Source of the DNA: Streptomyces sp. DSM 15324
GTDB taxonomy: Bacteria > Actinomycetota > Actinomycetes > Streptomycetales > Streptomycetaceae
Reading direction: 5' to 3'
NCBI RefSeq assembly: GCF_001514285.1
Contig: NZ_KQ949035.1
Coordinates: 223,104 to 287,103 of the forward strand
DNA length: 64,000 nt
The notes under the pieces were generated by a model. It worked only from the letters and a program-made list of their open reading frames with translations, was not told the DNA's origin and made no database searches. Below are positions 8,590 through 17,323 of this stretch, in pieces. Both the position numbers and the translations under genes were made by a program. Position 1 is the stretch's first letter. Every line of letters starts with the position of its first letter.

Positions 8590-8694
8590 CGTAGGGTTCC
8601 CTCTCTGTCGCCGTGACTCTAACTCCAGCTTGGGTAAAGGGAGATGAAAAGCACCCTGGCAAGGTGTACCACCGTATCGGGGAAGGGCTTCACC

Positions 8695-9030
8695 ATGTTC
8701 GACACGATCCGCAAGGCCGGTGCGAGGCTCTTCGGCGCGCGGAGCACACCGTCGCCCGACGGCCCGGGCGGGTCTCGGCCCGCCGCCGGGAAGGGCTCCG
8801 CCGCCGCGAAGCGCCCGCACAATCTGTTCGAGGCGGCCGCCGTGTACGTCTCCGCCCGCGCGGAGGACGATCAGGACAGGATCGAGGAGGCGGCGGGCTG
8901 GGTGTCGCCGGAGGCGCTGTCCTTCGGGGTCAACGAACTCGCCTGCCGCGCCGTCGTCGCCCTCGCGCGGGAGCGCGACGAGTCGCCGGGGACCGTGGCA
9001 CGGGCGCTGCTGGGGCTGCCGGCCGCGTGA
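8695..9030 (+). CDS. Hypothetical protein (small helical)
   Basis: 111 aa, no recognised family. N-terminal amphipathic helix (MFDTIRKAGARLFG), a Ser/Pro/Ala/Lys linker, then a predicted helical domain (NLFEAAAVYVSARAEDDQDRIEEAA...ALSFGVNELACRAVVALARER). GGGGAAGGG lies 9 bases before the ATG. Divergent from the MpaB-like gene. Confidence 0.6.
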   Translation: MFDTIRKAGARLFGARSTPSPDGPGGSRPAAGKGSAAAKRPHNLFEAAAVYVSARAEDDQDRIEEAAGWVSPEALSFGVNELACRAVVALARERDESPGTVARALLGLPAA

Positions 9031-9164
9031 CCGACCGAGAAGGGTGGCCGTTTCGCCCCGTCACGTCGGAAAACGGCAGCTCCGGGTGTGCCGGGCAGTC
9101 GTGACAAGCGCCTTCCCGCCGCATTAGGGTGCGCGCCGTTGGACCAATGGATGGGGAGGCTGGG

Positions 9165-10037
9165 ATGGCCGGGACGGACGAGGACACCGTCGCCGCCGCG
9201 GACGACGCGCTCTATGTGCTCACGGCGGCGCTGCTGACGCCCGCGAAGTTCCCGGCGGTGCTCGGGGACGACTACCCGGAGGCCTGTGCGGCGCTCGGTC
9301 TCGCGCCGCTGGCAGACGGGTACGGCCTGGTGCTGGGCCAGGACGGCGAGGGTGCGCGGTGGACAGTCGTCATCGACGACGTGTCGCTCGTGGCGGTCGC
9401 CATCGCGTCGTGGGACTGCGGCATGGAGCACGAGCTGTCGCCCGACGAGCGGACGGTGGTCGCGGCGCTGCCGGGCTGGCCCCTGGACGTCGCCGTCGCG
9501 GCGCCCGGGGTGCCCGCACCGCACGATCCCGCCCCGGAGATCACCGACGCCCCCACGCTGACCCCGCCGGACACGTCCGTGTGGGGGCCGGCCCGGCGGC
9601 GGCTGGGGGCCGATGAGATCGGGGTCCAGTGGACCCTGTGGCGGGATCAGCTGGACGACGCGGACTTCACCACGGAGACCGGGGTGGACGGCGTGGACGA
9701 CGTCGAGACGGGCGGCGGCACCGACGGGGACGCGGACGGGACCGAGGCCGGACAGACACCGCCGACGGGACACAGCGACATCCGGCGGGTGCTGGCCGAG
9801 GCTCGCGCCTATGTGGAGAATCCGCCGCCGCCGGGGCGGGTACGGTCGTCGTTCGCGCCCGGCGAGGCGCGCACGCTGCGCGCCGACGGTCCGGGCTGGT
9901 CGCTCGTGGCCAGGACCGACGACATCGCGTTCCTCCTGCTGGACGCGCGGCCCGGCGAGGTCCTTCCGGTCGGCCGGGGACCAGAACTGCCGGGGCTCCT
10001 GGAGGCGCTGGACAAGATGGCCGTACGCCCTTACTGA
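9165..10037 (+). CDS. Hypothetical protein
   Basis: 290 aa, unrecognised. The N-terminal 100 residues look like an alpha/beta domain (ALYVLTAALLTPAKFPAVLG...WTVVIDDVSLVAVAIASW), the middle is acidic and Pro/Asp/Gly-rich (about residues 105-200), and the C-terminal third is again ordered (SLVARTDDIAFLLLDARPGEVLPV), perhaps a second copy of a related fold. Start at 9165 because GGGGAGG lies 5 bases before that ATG. Confidence 0.6.
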   Translation: MAGTDEDTVAAADDALYVLTAALLTPAKFPAVLGDDYPEACAALGLAPLADGYGLVLGQDGEGARWTVVIDDVSLVAVAIASWDCGMEHELSPDERTVVAALPGWPLDVAVAAPGVPAPHDPAPEITDAPTLTPPDTSVWGPARRRLGADEIGVQWTLWRDQLDDADFTTETGVDGVDDVETGGGTDGDADGTEAGQTPPTGHSDIRRVLAEARAYVENPPPPGRVRSSFAPGEARTLRADGPGWSLVARTDDIAFLLLDARPGEVLPVGRGPELPGLLEALDKMAVRPY

Positions 10038-10049
10038 GTCGGTACGAGG

Positions 10050-10116
10050 GCCGCGGTGAGGCGCTGTGCGGGGTATCACCCCCGCCCGTCCCTCCGGGAC
10101 GCGCGCCCACCGCGGC
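10050..10116. terminator. Compound hairpin between convergent genes
   Basis: GCCGCGGTG (10050-10058) pairs with CACCGCGGC (10108-10116); the loop contains a smaller GTCC-ctccg-GGAC hairpin. It sits between the stops of the plus-strand hypothetical gene and the minus-strand small membrane protein, so may end transcription from both sides. No U-run. Confidence 0.4.
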
Positions 10117-10120
10117 TTGC

Positions 10121-10303
10121 TCAGCGGCCGAGTTCCTTGCGGGTGACGCGGCGCAGCCTGCGCCGCTGTGCGGGATCCAGGGTGAGGTAGGCCGCCGCCG
10201 GAACTCCCAGCACGATCAGCACAGCTGCCCACCAGGGCAGCCAGATCAACAGCAGAATCCCGACCGCCACACCTCCTGCGGCGATTTTCGCGTTCCTCGA
10301 CAT
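10121..10303 (-). CDS. Small membrane protein, 60 aa
   Basis: Two hydrophobic segments (IAAGGVAVGILLLIWLPWWAAVLIVLGVPAAAYLTL, probably a hairpin of two helices) followed by a basic tail (RRRLRRVTRKEL). No known function. AGGAGGC precedes the ATG by 6-7 bases, supporting translation. Confidence 0.6.
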   Translation of the reverse strand: MSRNAKIAAGGVAVGILLLIWLPWWAAVLIVLGVPAAAYLTLDPAQRRRLRRVTRKELGR

Positions 10304-10454
10304 GTGCGTCGCCTCCTTCGCGGCCCCTGCCGCTCTCTGTCATGAAAACGGCTCCGCGCCACGCGCGGTTCCGGAAGCGACCCTGAAACGTCCCTGAGCT
10401 CCACCCCGAGGCAGCCCTGAGAACCACGCGTGCGGGCCAGGGCCGAGACGGCGC

Positions 10455-10850
10455 TCAGGGCAGCAGCGCCGTCAGGGACGGCAGCAGTGAGTCCAGGTCG
10501 CTCGGCAGCTCCGTCGGAAGGGTGCTCGGGAGCCGGGACGGCAGTCCGCTCGGCAGCGTGCTGGGCAGTCCCGTGGGAAGGGTGATCGAGGGAGCGGGCG
10601 CGGTGGCGGTCCCGCCGGTCGGCTTGTCGTCCCGATCGTCGTCCCCGGACGAGGCCATCAGGACGACGACGAACACGGCGACGGCGGCGACGAGCAGGAC
10701 GAGGAGCGCGATGAGCGGGTTGCGGCGCCGCCTCGGGCCGCCGGGACCGTAGCCGGGGGCGGGCGGTCCGAAGCCGCCGTGCGGCGGCGTGTCGTCGCCC
10801 GGCGGACCGGGCGGATGGGGCGGATGGGGCGGTACGGGTGGCGTGGCCAT
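10455..10850 (-). CDS. Proline-rich single-pass membrane protein with Leu-Pro-Ser repeats
   Basis: 131 aa. Cytosolic Pro/Gly/His-rich N-terminus (about 42 residues), an RRRR stop-transfer, one TM (LIALLVLLVAAVAVFVVVLMA) and an exterior tail with a degenerate 4-5 residue repeat (L-P-T/S-G/E-L-P-S). The repeat could be a cell-wall-spanning spacer. No catalytic domain is present. Confidence 0.55.
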   Translation of the reverse strand: MATPPVPPHPPHPPGPPGDDTPPHGGFGPPAPGYGPGGPRRRRNPLIALLVLLVAAVAVFVVVLMASSGDDDRDDKPTGGTATAPAPSITLPTGLPSTLPSGLPSRLPSTLPTELPSDLDSLLPSLTALLP

Positions 10851-10968
10851 ACGACCAGCGTCCCCGCGAACGGGACCGGGAACGACCTCCGCGCGGAAGT
10901 TGATACCGGGTCATGCCGTGGAGCGCATGATTCCGGCGTATTCCGTGCGGAGGTCGGGCCGGGGCGGG

Positions 10969-12135
10969 TCAGCCGCGGGCGCCCAGCAGGTGGTCCATCG
11001 CGAGCTGGTCGAGGCGCTCGAAGGCCATGCCGCGGGCGGCGGCCGCGTCGGCGTCGAAGTCCTCGAACGCGGTGCGGTCGGCGAGCAGGCCCTGCAGGCC
11101 GTCGGCGGCGGTCGCCTGAGCCAGCTCGTCGAGGCGGGAGGCGCGCAGGGCCTCCTGGACCTCCGGGTCGGCGCGGAACGCGGCCGCGCGCTCCTTGAGG
11201 ATCAGGTAGTTGCGCATGCAGCCCGCGGCCGAGGCCCACACGCCGTCGAGGTCCTCGGTGCGCGGCGGCTTGAAGTCGAAGTGCTTCGGGCCCGCGTAGC
11301 CGGCGCTCTCCAGCAGGTCGACCAGCCAGAACGCGGAACGCAGGTCGCCGGCGCCGAAGCGCAGGTCCTGGTCGTACTTGATGCCGGACTGGCCGTTGAG
11401 GTCGATGTGGAAGAGCTTGCCCGCCCACAGCGCCTGCGCGATGCCGTGCGGGAAGTTCAGGCCTGCCATCTGCTCGTGGCCGACCTCCGGGTTGACGCCG
11501 TACAGCTCCGGGCGCTCCAGGCGGTCGATGAACGCGAGCGCGTGTCCGACGGTGGGCAGGAGGATGTCGCCGCGCGGCTCGTTCGGCTTGGGCTCGAGGG
11601 CGAAGCGCAGGTCGTAGCCCTGGGAGGTGACGTACTCGCCGAGGAGGTCGAACGCCTCCTTCATGCGGTCGAGGGCGACGCGCACGTCCTTGGCGGCACC
11701 GGACTCGGCGCCCTCGCGGCCGCCCCAGGCGACGTAGATCTTCGCGCCGAGCTCGGCGGCCAGATCGATGTTGCGGATCGTCTTGCGCAGGGCGTACCGG
11801 CGCACGTCTCGGTCGTTCGCGGTGAACGCGCCGTCCTTGAAGACGGGGTGGGTGAAGAGGTTGGTGGTGGCCATCGGCACGGTCATGCCGGTGGTGTCCA
11901 GCGCCTGGCGGAAGCGCTTGATGTGCTCCTCGCGCTCGCTGTCGGACGAGCCGAACGGGATCAGGTCGTCGTCGTGGAAGGTCACGCCGTAGGCGCCCAG
12001 CTCGGCCAGGCGGGTCACCGTCTCGACCGGGTCGAGGGCACGCCGCGTGGCGTCGCCGAACGGGTCCCTTCCCTGCCAGCCGACGGTCCACAGGCCGAAG
12101 GTGAACCTGTCGTCAGGGGTGGGCTGGTAGCTCAT
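10969..12135 (-). CDS. xylA: Xylose isomerase
   Basis: 388 aa, the standard length of the short (class I) actinobacterial enzyme. It interconverts D-xylose and D-xylulose in the cytosol and needs Mg/Mn/Co. Seen: FTFGLWTVGWQGRDPFG at the start, TFHDDDLIPFG (catalytic His), KIYVAWGGREG, ALEPKPNEPRGD (metal Glu and Lys), GVNPEVGHEQMAGLNF, HIDLNGQ and YAGPKHFDFKPPRTED (metal Asp/His). AAGGAG lies upstream of the ATG. Divergent from xylB; 151 bases between them. Confidence 0.97.
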   Translation of the reverse strand: MSYQPTPDDRFTFGLWTVGWQGRDPFGDATRRALDPVETVTRLAELGAYGVTFHDDDLIPFGSSDSEREEHIKRFRQALDTTGMTVPMATTNLFTHPVFKDGAFTANDRDVRRYALRKTIRNIDLAAELGAKIYVAWGGREGAESGAAKDVRVALDRMKEAFDLLGEYVTSQGYDLRFALEPKPNEPRGDILLPTVGHALAFIDRLERPELYGVNPEVGHEQMAGLNFPHGIAQALWAGKLFHIDLNGQSGIKYDQDLRFGAGDLRSAFWLVDLLESAGYAGPKHFDFKPPRTEDLDGVWASAAGCMRNYLILKERAAAFRADPEVQEALRASRLDELAQATAADGLQGLLADRTAFEDFDADAAAARGMAFERLDQLAMDHLLGARG

Positions 12136-12208
12136 TGCCGCTGCTCCTTGGTGTGCAGATGGTCGTGCGGGTCTGTGGCGGTCGGTGGCGAACTATTTCG
12201 TCATGGCC

Positions 12209-12224
12209 GTTTACAAATTAGTAT
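12209..12224. promoter_or_regulatory. AT-rich candidate xyl operator between xylA and xylB
   Basis: GTTTACAAATTAGTAT is strikingly AT-rich in a GC-rich setting and lies midway between the two divergent xylose genes. It contains a rough dyad (TTTAC/GTA). I infer a binding site for the ROK repressor encoded downstream; no known consensus is matched exactly. Confidence 0.45.
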
Positions 12225-12286
12225 GCCAACGCATCTCTGGGAAGACAGATCCCACGGAGCCGCGGAAAAACTTGAGGGAGAACCCG

Positions 12287-13732
12287 ATGTCAGCAGCCGA
12301 GGGTCCGCTCGTCGTCGGGGTGGACTCGTCCACCCAGTCCACGAAGGTGCTGGTCGTCGACGCGGGCACCGGCGAGATCGTCGCCGGCGGCCAGGCGCCG
12401 CACACGGTCTCCGCCGGGGCCGGCCGGGAGAGCGACCCGCGTCAGTGGTGGGACGCGCTGCACGAGGCGCTGCGCCAGTGCGGTGAGCCGGCACGTGAGG
12501 CCGCCGCGGTGTCGATCGGCGGGCAGCAGCACGGCCTGGTGACGCTGGACGCGAACGGCGAGCCGGTGCGGCCCGCACTGCTGTGGAACGACGTGCGGTC
12601 GGCCCCCCAGGCCCGACGGCTGACCGAGGAACTGGGCGGGGCGAAGTTCTGGGCGGAGCGCACCGGATCCGTCCCGGCCGCGTCCTTCACGGTCACGAAG
12701 TGGGCGTGGCTCGCCGAGAACGAGCCGGAGGCGCTGCGCGCCACGAAGGCGGTACGGCTCCCGCACGACTACCTGACCGGACGTCTCACCGGCGAGGGCA
12801 CGACCGACCGCGGCGACGCCTCCGGCACCGGCTGGTGGGCGTCGGCGACGGAAGGGTACGACGAGGAGATCCTCGCGCGCGTGGGGCTCGATCCCGCGCT
12901 GCTGCCCCGCGTGGTGCGGCCCGGTGAGATCGCGGGCACCGTGCGCGACACTCACGACCTGCCGTTCGCCAAGGGCACCCTCGTCGCCGCGGGCACCGGC
13001 GACAACGCGGCGGCCGCTCTGGGCCTCGGGCTGCGTCCGGGCACGCCGGTGCTGAGCCTCGGCACGTCCGGCACGGTGTACGCGGTGTCGAAGCGGCGGC
13101 CGGCCGACCCGACCGGCACGGTGGCGGGCTTCGCGGACGCGCACGGCGACTGGCTGCCGCTGGCCTGCACCCTGAACTGCACCCTCGCCGTGGACCGGCT
13201 CGCGGCCCTGCTGGGCCTGGACCGGGAGGCCGTGGAGCCCGCCGTCGGCCTCACGCTGCTGCCCTATCTGGACGGCGAGCGCACCCCGAACCTGCCGAAC
13301 GCCTCGGGTCTGCTGCACGGCCTGCGCCACGACACGACGGCCGGGCAGCTGCTGCAGGCCGCCTACGACGGGGCCGTGCACTCGCTGCTGGGCGCGCTGG
13401 ACCTGGTCCTCGACGAGGACGCGGACCCGTCGGCTCCGCTGCTGCTGATCGGCGGCGGCGCGCGGGGCGCGGCCTGGCAGCAGACCGTACGGCGGCTGTC
13501 GGGGCGGCCGGTGCAGATCCCGGAGGCCAAGGAACTGGTCGCGCTGGGCGCGGCGGCGCAGGCGGCCGGGCTGCTGACCGGGGAGGACCCGGCCGCCGTC
13601 GCCCGCCGCTGGAACACCGCGCGCGGGCCGGTCCTCGACGCCGTGGAGCGGGACGACGCGACGCTGACCAGGATCGCCGGGGTACTCTCCGACGCGGCTC
13701 CGCTGCTGGAGCGGGGCACGCCCGCCGGCTGA
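12287..13732 (+). CDS. xylB: Xylulokinase
   Basis: 481 aa FGGY-family sugar kinase; phosphorylates D-xylulose with ATP to xylulose 5-phosphate for the pentose phosphate pathway. Phosphate-1 motif VVGVDSSTQSTK at the N-terminus, GGQQHG, LLWNDVRS, LPHDYLTGRLTG, DASGTGWW (catalytic Asp region), GTGDNAAAALGLG and the adenosine-site GGGARGAAW all match. The ATG at 12287 is preceded by GAGGGAG. Divergent from xylA, with the xylR regulator 127 bases downstream. Confidence 0.96.
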   Translation: MSAAEGPLVVGVDSSTQSTKVLVVDAGTGEIVAGGQAPHTVSAGAGRESDPRQWWDALHEALRQCGEPAREAAAVSIGGQQHGLVTLDANGEPVRPALLWNDVRSAPQARRLTEELGGAKFWAERTGSVPAASFTVTKWAWLAENEPEALRATKAVRLPHDYLTGRLTGEGTTDRGDASGTGWWASATEGYDEEILARVGLDPALLPRVVRPGEIAGTVRDTHDLPFAKGTLVAAGTGDNAAAALGLGLRPGTPVLSLGTSGTVYAVSKRRPADPTGTVAGFADAHGDWLPLACTLNCTLAVDRLAALLGLDREAVEPAVGLTLLPYLDGERTPNLPNASGLLHGLRHDTTAGQLLQAAYDGAVHSLLGALDLVLDEDADPSAPLLLIGGGARGAAWQQTVRRLSGRPVQIPEAKELVALGAAAQAAGLLTGEDPAAVARRWNTARGPVLDAVERDDATLTRIAGVLSDAAPLLERGTPAG

Positions 13733-13796
13733 GCGTCGGCGCGCCCACGCGCCGACGACGGACCGAGGAGATCCGGCAAGCCACGAACCGGCAGTG

Positions 13797-13848
13797 TCAA
13801 CGGATCAACGGATCAACCCGGATCTAAGAAAAGCTACGAGTCAACGAA
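13797..13848. repeat. TCAAC-type direct repeats upstream of xylR
   Basis: TCAACGGA at 13797-13804 and 13805-13812, TCAACCCGGA directly after, and TCAACGAA at 13841-13848, just before the xylR start. Candidate autoregulatory sites or slippage repeats. Confidence 0.45.
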
Positions 13849-13859
13849 TCGATGGAGGC

Positions 13860-15071
13860 ATGACCGCACCGCTGCACGAGGCCCGCGGCACCGGCCCGGG
13901 GCGCGCGCTGCCCGACACCCAGCAGGGCATGCGCCGCCGCAACCTGGCGCGGGTGATGCACACCGTGAGCGCGGACGGGCCGCTGTCCCGGGCGGCGGTC
14001 GCCTCCCGCATCGGACTGACCCGTGCGGCGGTGTCGACCCTCGTCGACGAGCTGATACGCACCGGCCTGCTGGAGGAACTCGGCCCGGAGCGGCCCGGCC
14101 GGGTGGGCCGGCCCGGGTCGGCGCTGGCGGTCAGCGGGCGCGGCCCGGCCGGGCTGGGCGCCGAGGTGGGCGTCGATCATCTCGCGGTGTGCGTCGTCGA
14201 TCTGCGGGGCGAGGTACGCGCGCGTGCCGTGCGGCACGGGACGAACCGGGGCCGTTCCCCCGAGCCGGTGATCGGCGAACTCGCCGATCTGCTGCGCGAG
14301 GCCGTCGCGCAGGCGGAGGGCGCGGGGCTGTGGCCGGCCGGGCTCGCGGTGGCCGTCCCGGGCCTGATCGCCCGCGATGCCCGGACGGTCGTCCGCGCCC
14401 CGAACCTCGGCTGGCACGACACCGACCTCGGTGCCCTGCTGCCCGCCGACTGGCCGCTGACGGTGGACAACGAGGCCAACTTCGGCGGACTTGCCGAACT
14501 CTGGCTCGGCGAGCAGACCCCGCAGAACTTCCTGCACGTGTCGGCGGAGATCGGCATCGGCGCCGCGGTCGTCGTGGACGGCCGCCTGTTGCGCGGCACC
14601 CGCGGCTTCGCGGGCGAGCTGGGGCATGTGCCGGTCCACCCCGACGGGCCGCGGTGCGGCTGCGGCGGCCGCGGGTGTCTGGAGCAGTACGCCGGCGAGG
14701 AGGCGGTACTGCGCGCGGCCGGGCTGGAGCCGGGGGGCGACCGGGTCGGCCTCCTCGCGGGCCGGGCGGCGGACGGCGATGCCGAAGTGCGGCGCGCCCT
14801 GCACGAGGCGGGCACGGCCCTCGGTATCGCCTTGACCGGTGCGCTGAATCTGCTGGACCCCGAGAGCGTCGTGCTCGGCGGCGCGCTCGCCGGGCTCGCG
14901 CCGTGGCTGCTGCCGTCGCTGGAGTCCGAACTCGCCCGGCGGACGGCAGGCCCCGCCCGCCCGGTGTCCGTCTCCCGGCTGGGCCCCGAAGGGCCGTTGC
15001 TGGGGGCGGCGCACTCCGTGGTCCGGGCCGTGCTCGACGACCCGGCGGCGGTGGCGAAGGACGGCTCCTGA
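13860..15071 (+). CDS. xylR: ROK family transcriptional regulator (xylose repressor type)
   Basis: 403 aa. N-terminal winged helix-turn-helix (SRAAVASRIGLTRAAVSTLVDELIRTGLLEE), then the ROK sugar-kinase fold with the zinc-binding motif GHVPVHPDGPRCGCGGRGCLEQY. Contains TVDNEANFGGLAE and an IGIGAAVVVDG segment. ROK proteins with this domain order repress xylose genes and release on sugar binding; position after xylB supports that target. Start uncertain: the ATG at 13860 has GGAGG only one base away, while a GTG at 13794 has no site. Confidence 0.88.
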   Translation: MTAPLHEARGTGPGRALPDTQQGMRRRNLARVMHTVSADGPLSRAAVASRIGLTRAAVSTLVDELIRTGLLEELGPERPGRVGRPGSALAVSGRGPAGLGAEVGVDHLAVCVVDLRGEVRARAVRHGTNRGRSPEPVIGELADLLREAVAQAEGAGLWPAGLAVAVPGLIARDARTVVRAPNLGWHDTDLGALLPADWPLTVDNEANFGGLAELWLGEQTPQNFLHVSAEIGIGAAVVVDGRLLRGTRGFAGELGHVPVHPDGPRCGCGGRGCLEQYAGEEAVLRAAGLEPGGDRVGLLAGRAADGDAEVRRALHEAGTALGIALTGALNLLDPESVVLGGALAGLAPWLLPSLESELARRTAGPARPVSVSRLGPEGPLLGAAHSVVRAVLDDPAAVAKDGS

Positions 15072-15233
15072 CCTCGACGCGCGACCGGAATTCCCTGTTC
15101 GGGTGAGCGAGTTGTCCCCATGTGGCCGGCTGTCCACCGAACCGCCCGACGTCCCACGGCCCGGCCGGTGGTCGCCGTAGTGTGAGCGACGCGGGGCACA
15201 GCCGTCGGCCTCCGCGGAACGGAGAGCCCAGCC

Positions 15234-15833
15234 ATGACCCCACACGTGTCTCTTCCCACCCGGCGGCGGCTGCTGCGGGGTGCCCTGCTCGCGGCCGTCC
15301 CGTACACCCTGCTCCCGGACCCGCCGGCCGGTGCGCAGACCCAGGCCGTCGACTACCGGCCCGCCGCATGGCGACCGGCGACCGCGGCCAACTACACGGC
15401 GGCCGACCGCCCCGCGTCCCATCCGGTCGACCGGGTCGTCATCCACGTCACCCAGACCGATTTCGCGAAGACCCTGGCCGTCTTCCAGAACCCGAGGAAG
15501 AGGGTGTCGGCGCACTACGTCGTGCGCTCCGCCGACGGGCATGTGGCGCAGTGCGTACGGGAGTCCGACATCGCCTGGCACGCGGGGAACTGGGAGGTCA
15601 ACACCCGCAGCGTCGGCATCGAGCACGAGGGTTGGGTGGACCGGCCCGCCTCTTTCACCGACGCGCTCTACGAGCGGTCCGCCCGGCTCACCGCGTCGGT
15701 CTGCGAGCGGTACGGCATCCCCCGGGACCGTGCGCACATCATCGGCCACTACGAGGTGCCGGGCACGGACCACACCGATCCCGGCCCGAACTGGGACTGG
15801 GCGCGCTACCTGAGACTCGTCAACGGCGTCTGA
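15234..15833 (+). CDS. Secreted N-acetylmuramoyl-L-alanine amidase (amidase_2/PGRP)
   Basis: 199 aa. A twin-arginine signal (TRRRLLRGALLAAVPYTLL) with a likely cut near AGAQ is followed by the amidase domain. Zinc-site residues seen: the His of VVIHVT, the His in GHYEVPGTDHTDPGPNWDW, with GIEHEG between. Such enzymes cleave the amide bond between muramic acid and the stem peptide. A complete amidase with no separate cell-wall-binding domain, so probably a small general autolysin. Good confidence in family. Confidence 0.88.
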   Translation: MTPHVSLPTRRRLLRGALLAAVPYTLLPDPPAGAQTQAVDYRPAAWRPATAANYTAADRPASHPVDRVVIHVTQTDFAKTLAVFQNPRKRVSAHYVVRSADGHVAQCVRESDIAWHAGNWEVNTRSVGIEHEGWVDRPASFTDALYERSARLTASVCERYGIPRDRAHIIGHYEVPGTDHTDPGPNWDWARYLRLVNGV

Positions 15834-15873
15834 TCCACGTTCAAGTGGTTGTCGCTCCGCACACCCGGGGTGA

Positions 15874-15909
15874 CGATGTCCCCAGCCGATGTCCCAGCGA
15901 TGTCCCCAG
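15874..15909. repeat. Three phased CGATGTCCC(C)AG repeats
   Basis: Copies at 15874-15885, 15887-15897 and 15898-15909, with a looser GGACGTCCC after. Starts are 13 and 11 bases apart, close to one helical turn. They lie 37-72 bases upstream of the GAF-regulator start. A cooperative binding site is possible. Confidence 0.5.
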
Positions 15910-15945
15910 TGGACGTCCCGCCGTGTCGTCCCCCGGGAGGGCGAG

Positions 15946-17268
15946 TTGTCGAGCGACTCATGGGTGGCCCTGGAACCAGGGGCCGATGCAGCCGAGCGGG
16001 CACGGATCCTGCGCCGGGCGTACCAGACGTTCACCGAGGCGGGCACTGTCGCCCGACCGGTGCGGTCGGTGGTGGCCGATTCGTGGCGGCGGTCGGCGCG
16101 GGCGGGGGTCGGTCCCGACGGCACCGCGAGTGTGGAGCTGACCGACGGCGCTCTCGGCAGCTACCGGTCCGAGCATCCGCTGGCGCGGGTGATGCCGCTG
16201 TTCCGGGAGCTCATGGGTACCTTCGCCGCCGACGGCGAGCATCTCCTCGCGGTGTGCGACGCGCACGGCAGGCTGTTGTGGGTCGAGGGCCACGCGGCGA
16301 CGCGCAAGCGGGCCGGGACGATGAACTTCGTGCCGGGTGCGCGGTGGTCGGAGAGCGCCGTCGGGACGAACGCACCGGGCACGGCGGTCGCCCTGGACCG
16401 GCCGGTGCAGGTGTTCGCCGCCGAGCACTTCATCCGGCGGGTGCAGCCGTGGACGTGCGCGGCCGCGCCGGTGCACGATCCGCGGACCGGACGGGTGCTG
16501 GGGGCGGTGGACATCACCGGCGGGGACGGTCTGGCCCATCCGCACAGCCTGGGCTTCGTCCAGGCGGTCGCGCGGGCCGCGGAGTCCCAGCTCGCCCTGC
16601 TCGTGCCCGAGTCGCCGCAGCTCGACGTACCCGAGCTGTCCGTGCTCGGCCGGGACGAGGCGCGGCTGGTCACCGGTGGCCGCAGTGTGCGGCTCAGCCG
16701 CCGGCACAGCGAGATCCTGGTGCTGCTGGCCCGTCATCCGGAGGGTCTGACCGGCGACGAGCTGCTGTGCGCGCTGTACGAGGACGAGACGGTGACGCCG
16801 GTGACCCTGCGGGCGGAACTCGCCCGGCTGCGCGGGGTGCTGGGGCCCGGGCTGCTGGCCTCGCGCCCCTACCGGCTCACGGTTCCCCTGGAGTCGGACG
16901 TGGCGATCGTCGAACGGCGCCTGGCCTCGGGGGCGTTGACGGCCGCCGCGGCGGGGTATTCCGGGCCGCTGCTGCCGGCGTCGCAGGCCCCGGCGGTCGT
17001 ACGGCTGCGGCAGCGTCTCGCCGACGGGCTGCGTGCCGCGCTGATCGCCGGCCGTGATCCCGACCTCCTGGCGGACTGGGCGCACGCGCCGTGGGGTGAG
17101 GACGACCTGGACGTCTGGCGGGCGCTGGCGGCGGCCCGTCCGACGGCGGCGACTCGGGCGCGGCTGGCGGCGCTGGAGGCGGAACTGAGCGCGCCGGACG
17201 GCTGGCCCCGGCCCGGGCCGGCAGCCGCGGGGATCACCGCAACGTCGCTGCAACGTCCGGGTCCCTAG
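15946..17268 (+). CDS. GAF-domain transcriptional regulator (AcoR-like)
   Basis: 440 aa. A long N-terminal segment with SVVADSWRRSARAGV leads into a GAF sensor (LLAVCDAHGRLLWVEG ... NFVPGARWSESAVGTNAPGTAV ... VQPWTCAAAPVHDPRTGRVLGAVDITGG). Unlike true AcoR there is no sigma-54 AAA+ domain; a winged-helix-like region (RRHSEILVLLARHPEGLTGDELLCALY) replaces it. Its neighbour is an acetaldehyde-type aldehyde dehydrogenase, the usual target of these regulators in Streptomyces. I prefer TTG at 15946 (GGGAGG six bases upstream) over the ATG at 15889. Confidence 0.82.
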   Translation: MSSDSWVALEPGADAAERARILRRAYQTFTEAGTVARPVRSVVADSWRRSARAGVGPDGTASVELTDGALGSYRSEHPLARVMPLFRELMGTFAADGEHLLAVCDAHGRLLWVEGHAATRKRAGTMNFVPGARWSESAVGTNAPGTAVALDRPVQVFAAEHFIRRVQPWTCAAAPVHDPRTGRVLGAVDITGGDGLAHPHSLGFVQAVARAAESQLALLVPESPQLDVPELSVLGRDEARLVTGGRSVRLSRRHSEILVLLARHPEGLTGDELLCALYEDETVTPVTLRAELARLRGVLGPGLLASRPYRLTVPLESDVAIVERRLASGALTAAAAGYSGPLLPASQAPAVVRLRQRLADGLRAALIAGRDPDLLADWAHAPWGEDDLDVWRALAAARPTAATRARLAALEAELSAPDGWPRPGPAAAGITATSLQRPGP

Positions 17269-17323
17269 CCTCCGGGCAGAGCCGTCCAACGGCGGGCGGC
17301 CCTGCTGAGGGAGGCACACCCCC

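Noticed and set aside
13824..16124. 766-codon minus-strand frame opposite xylR and the amidase
   Set aside because: No start signal or family; both plus-strand genes are well supported.
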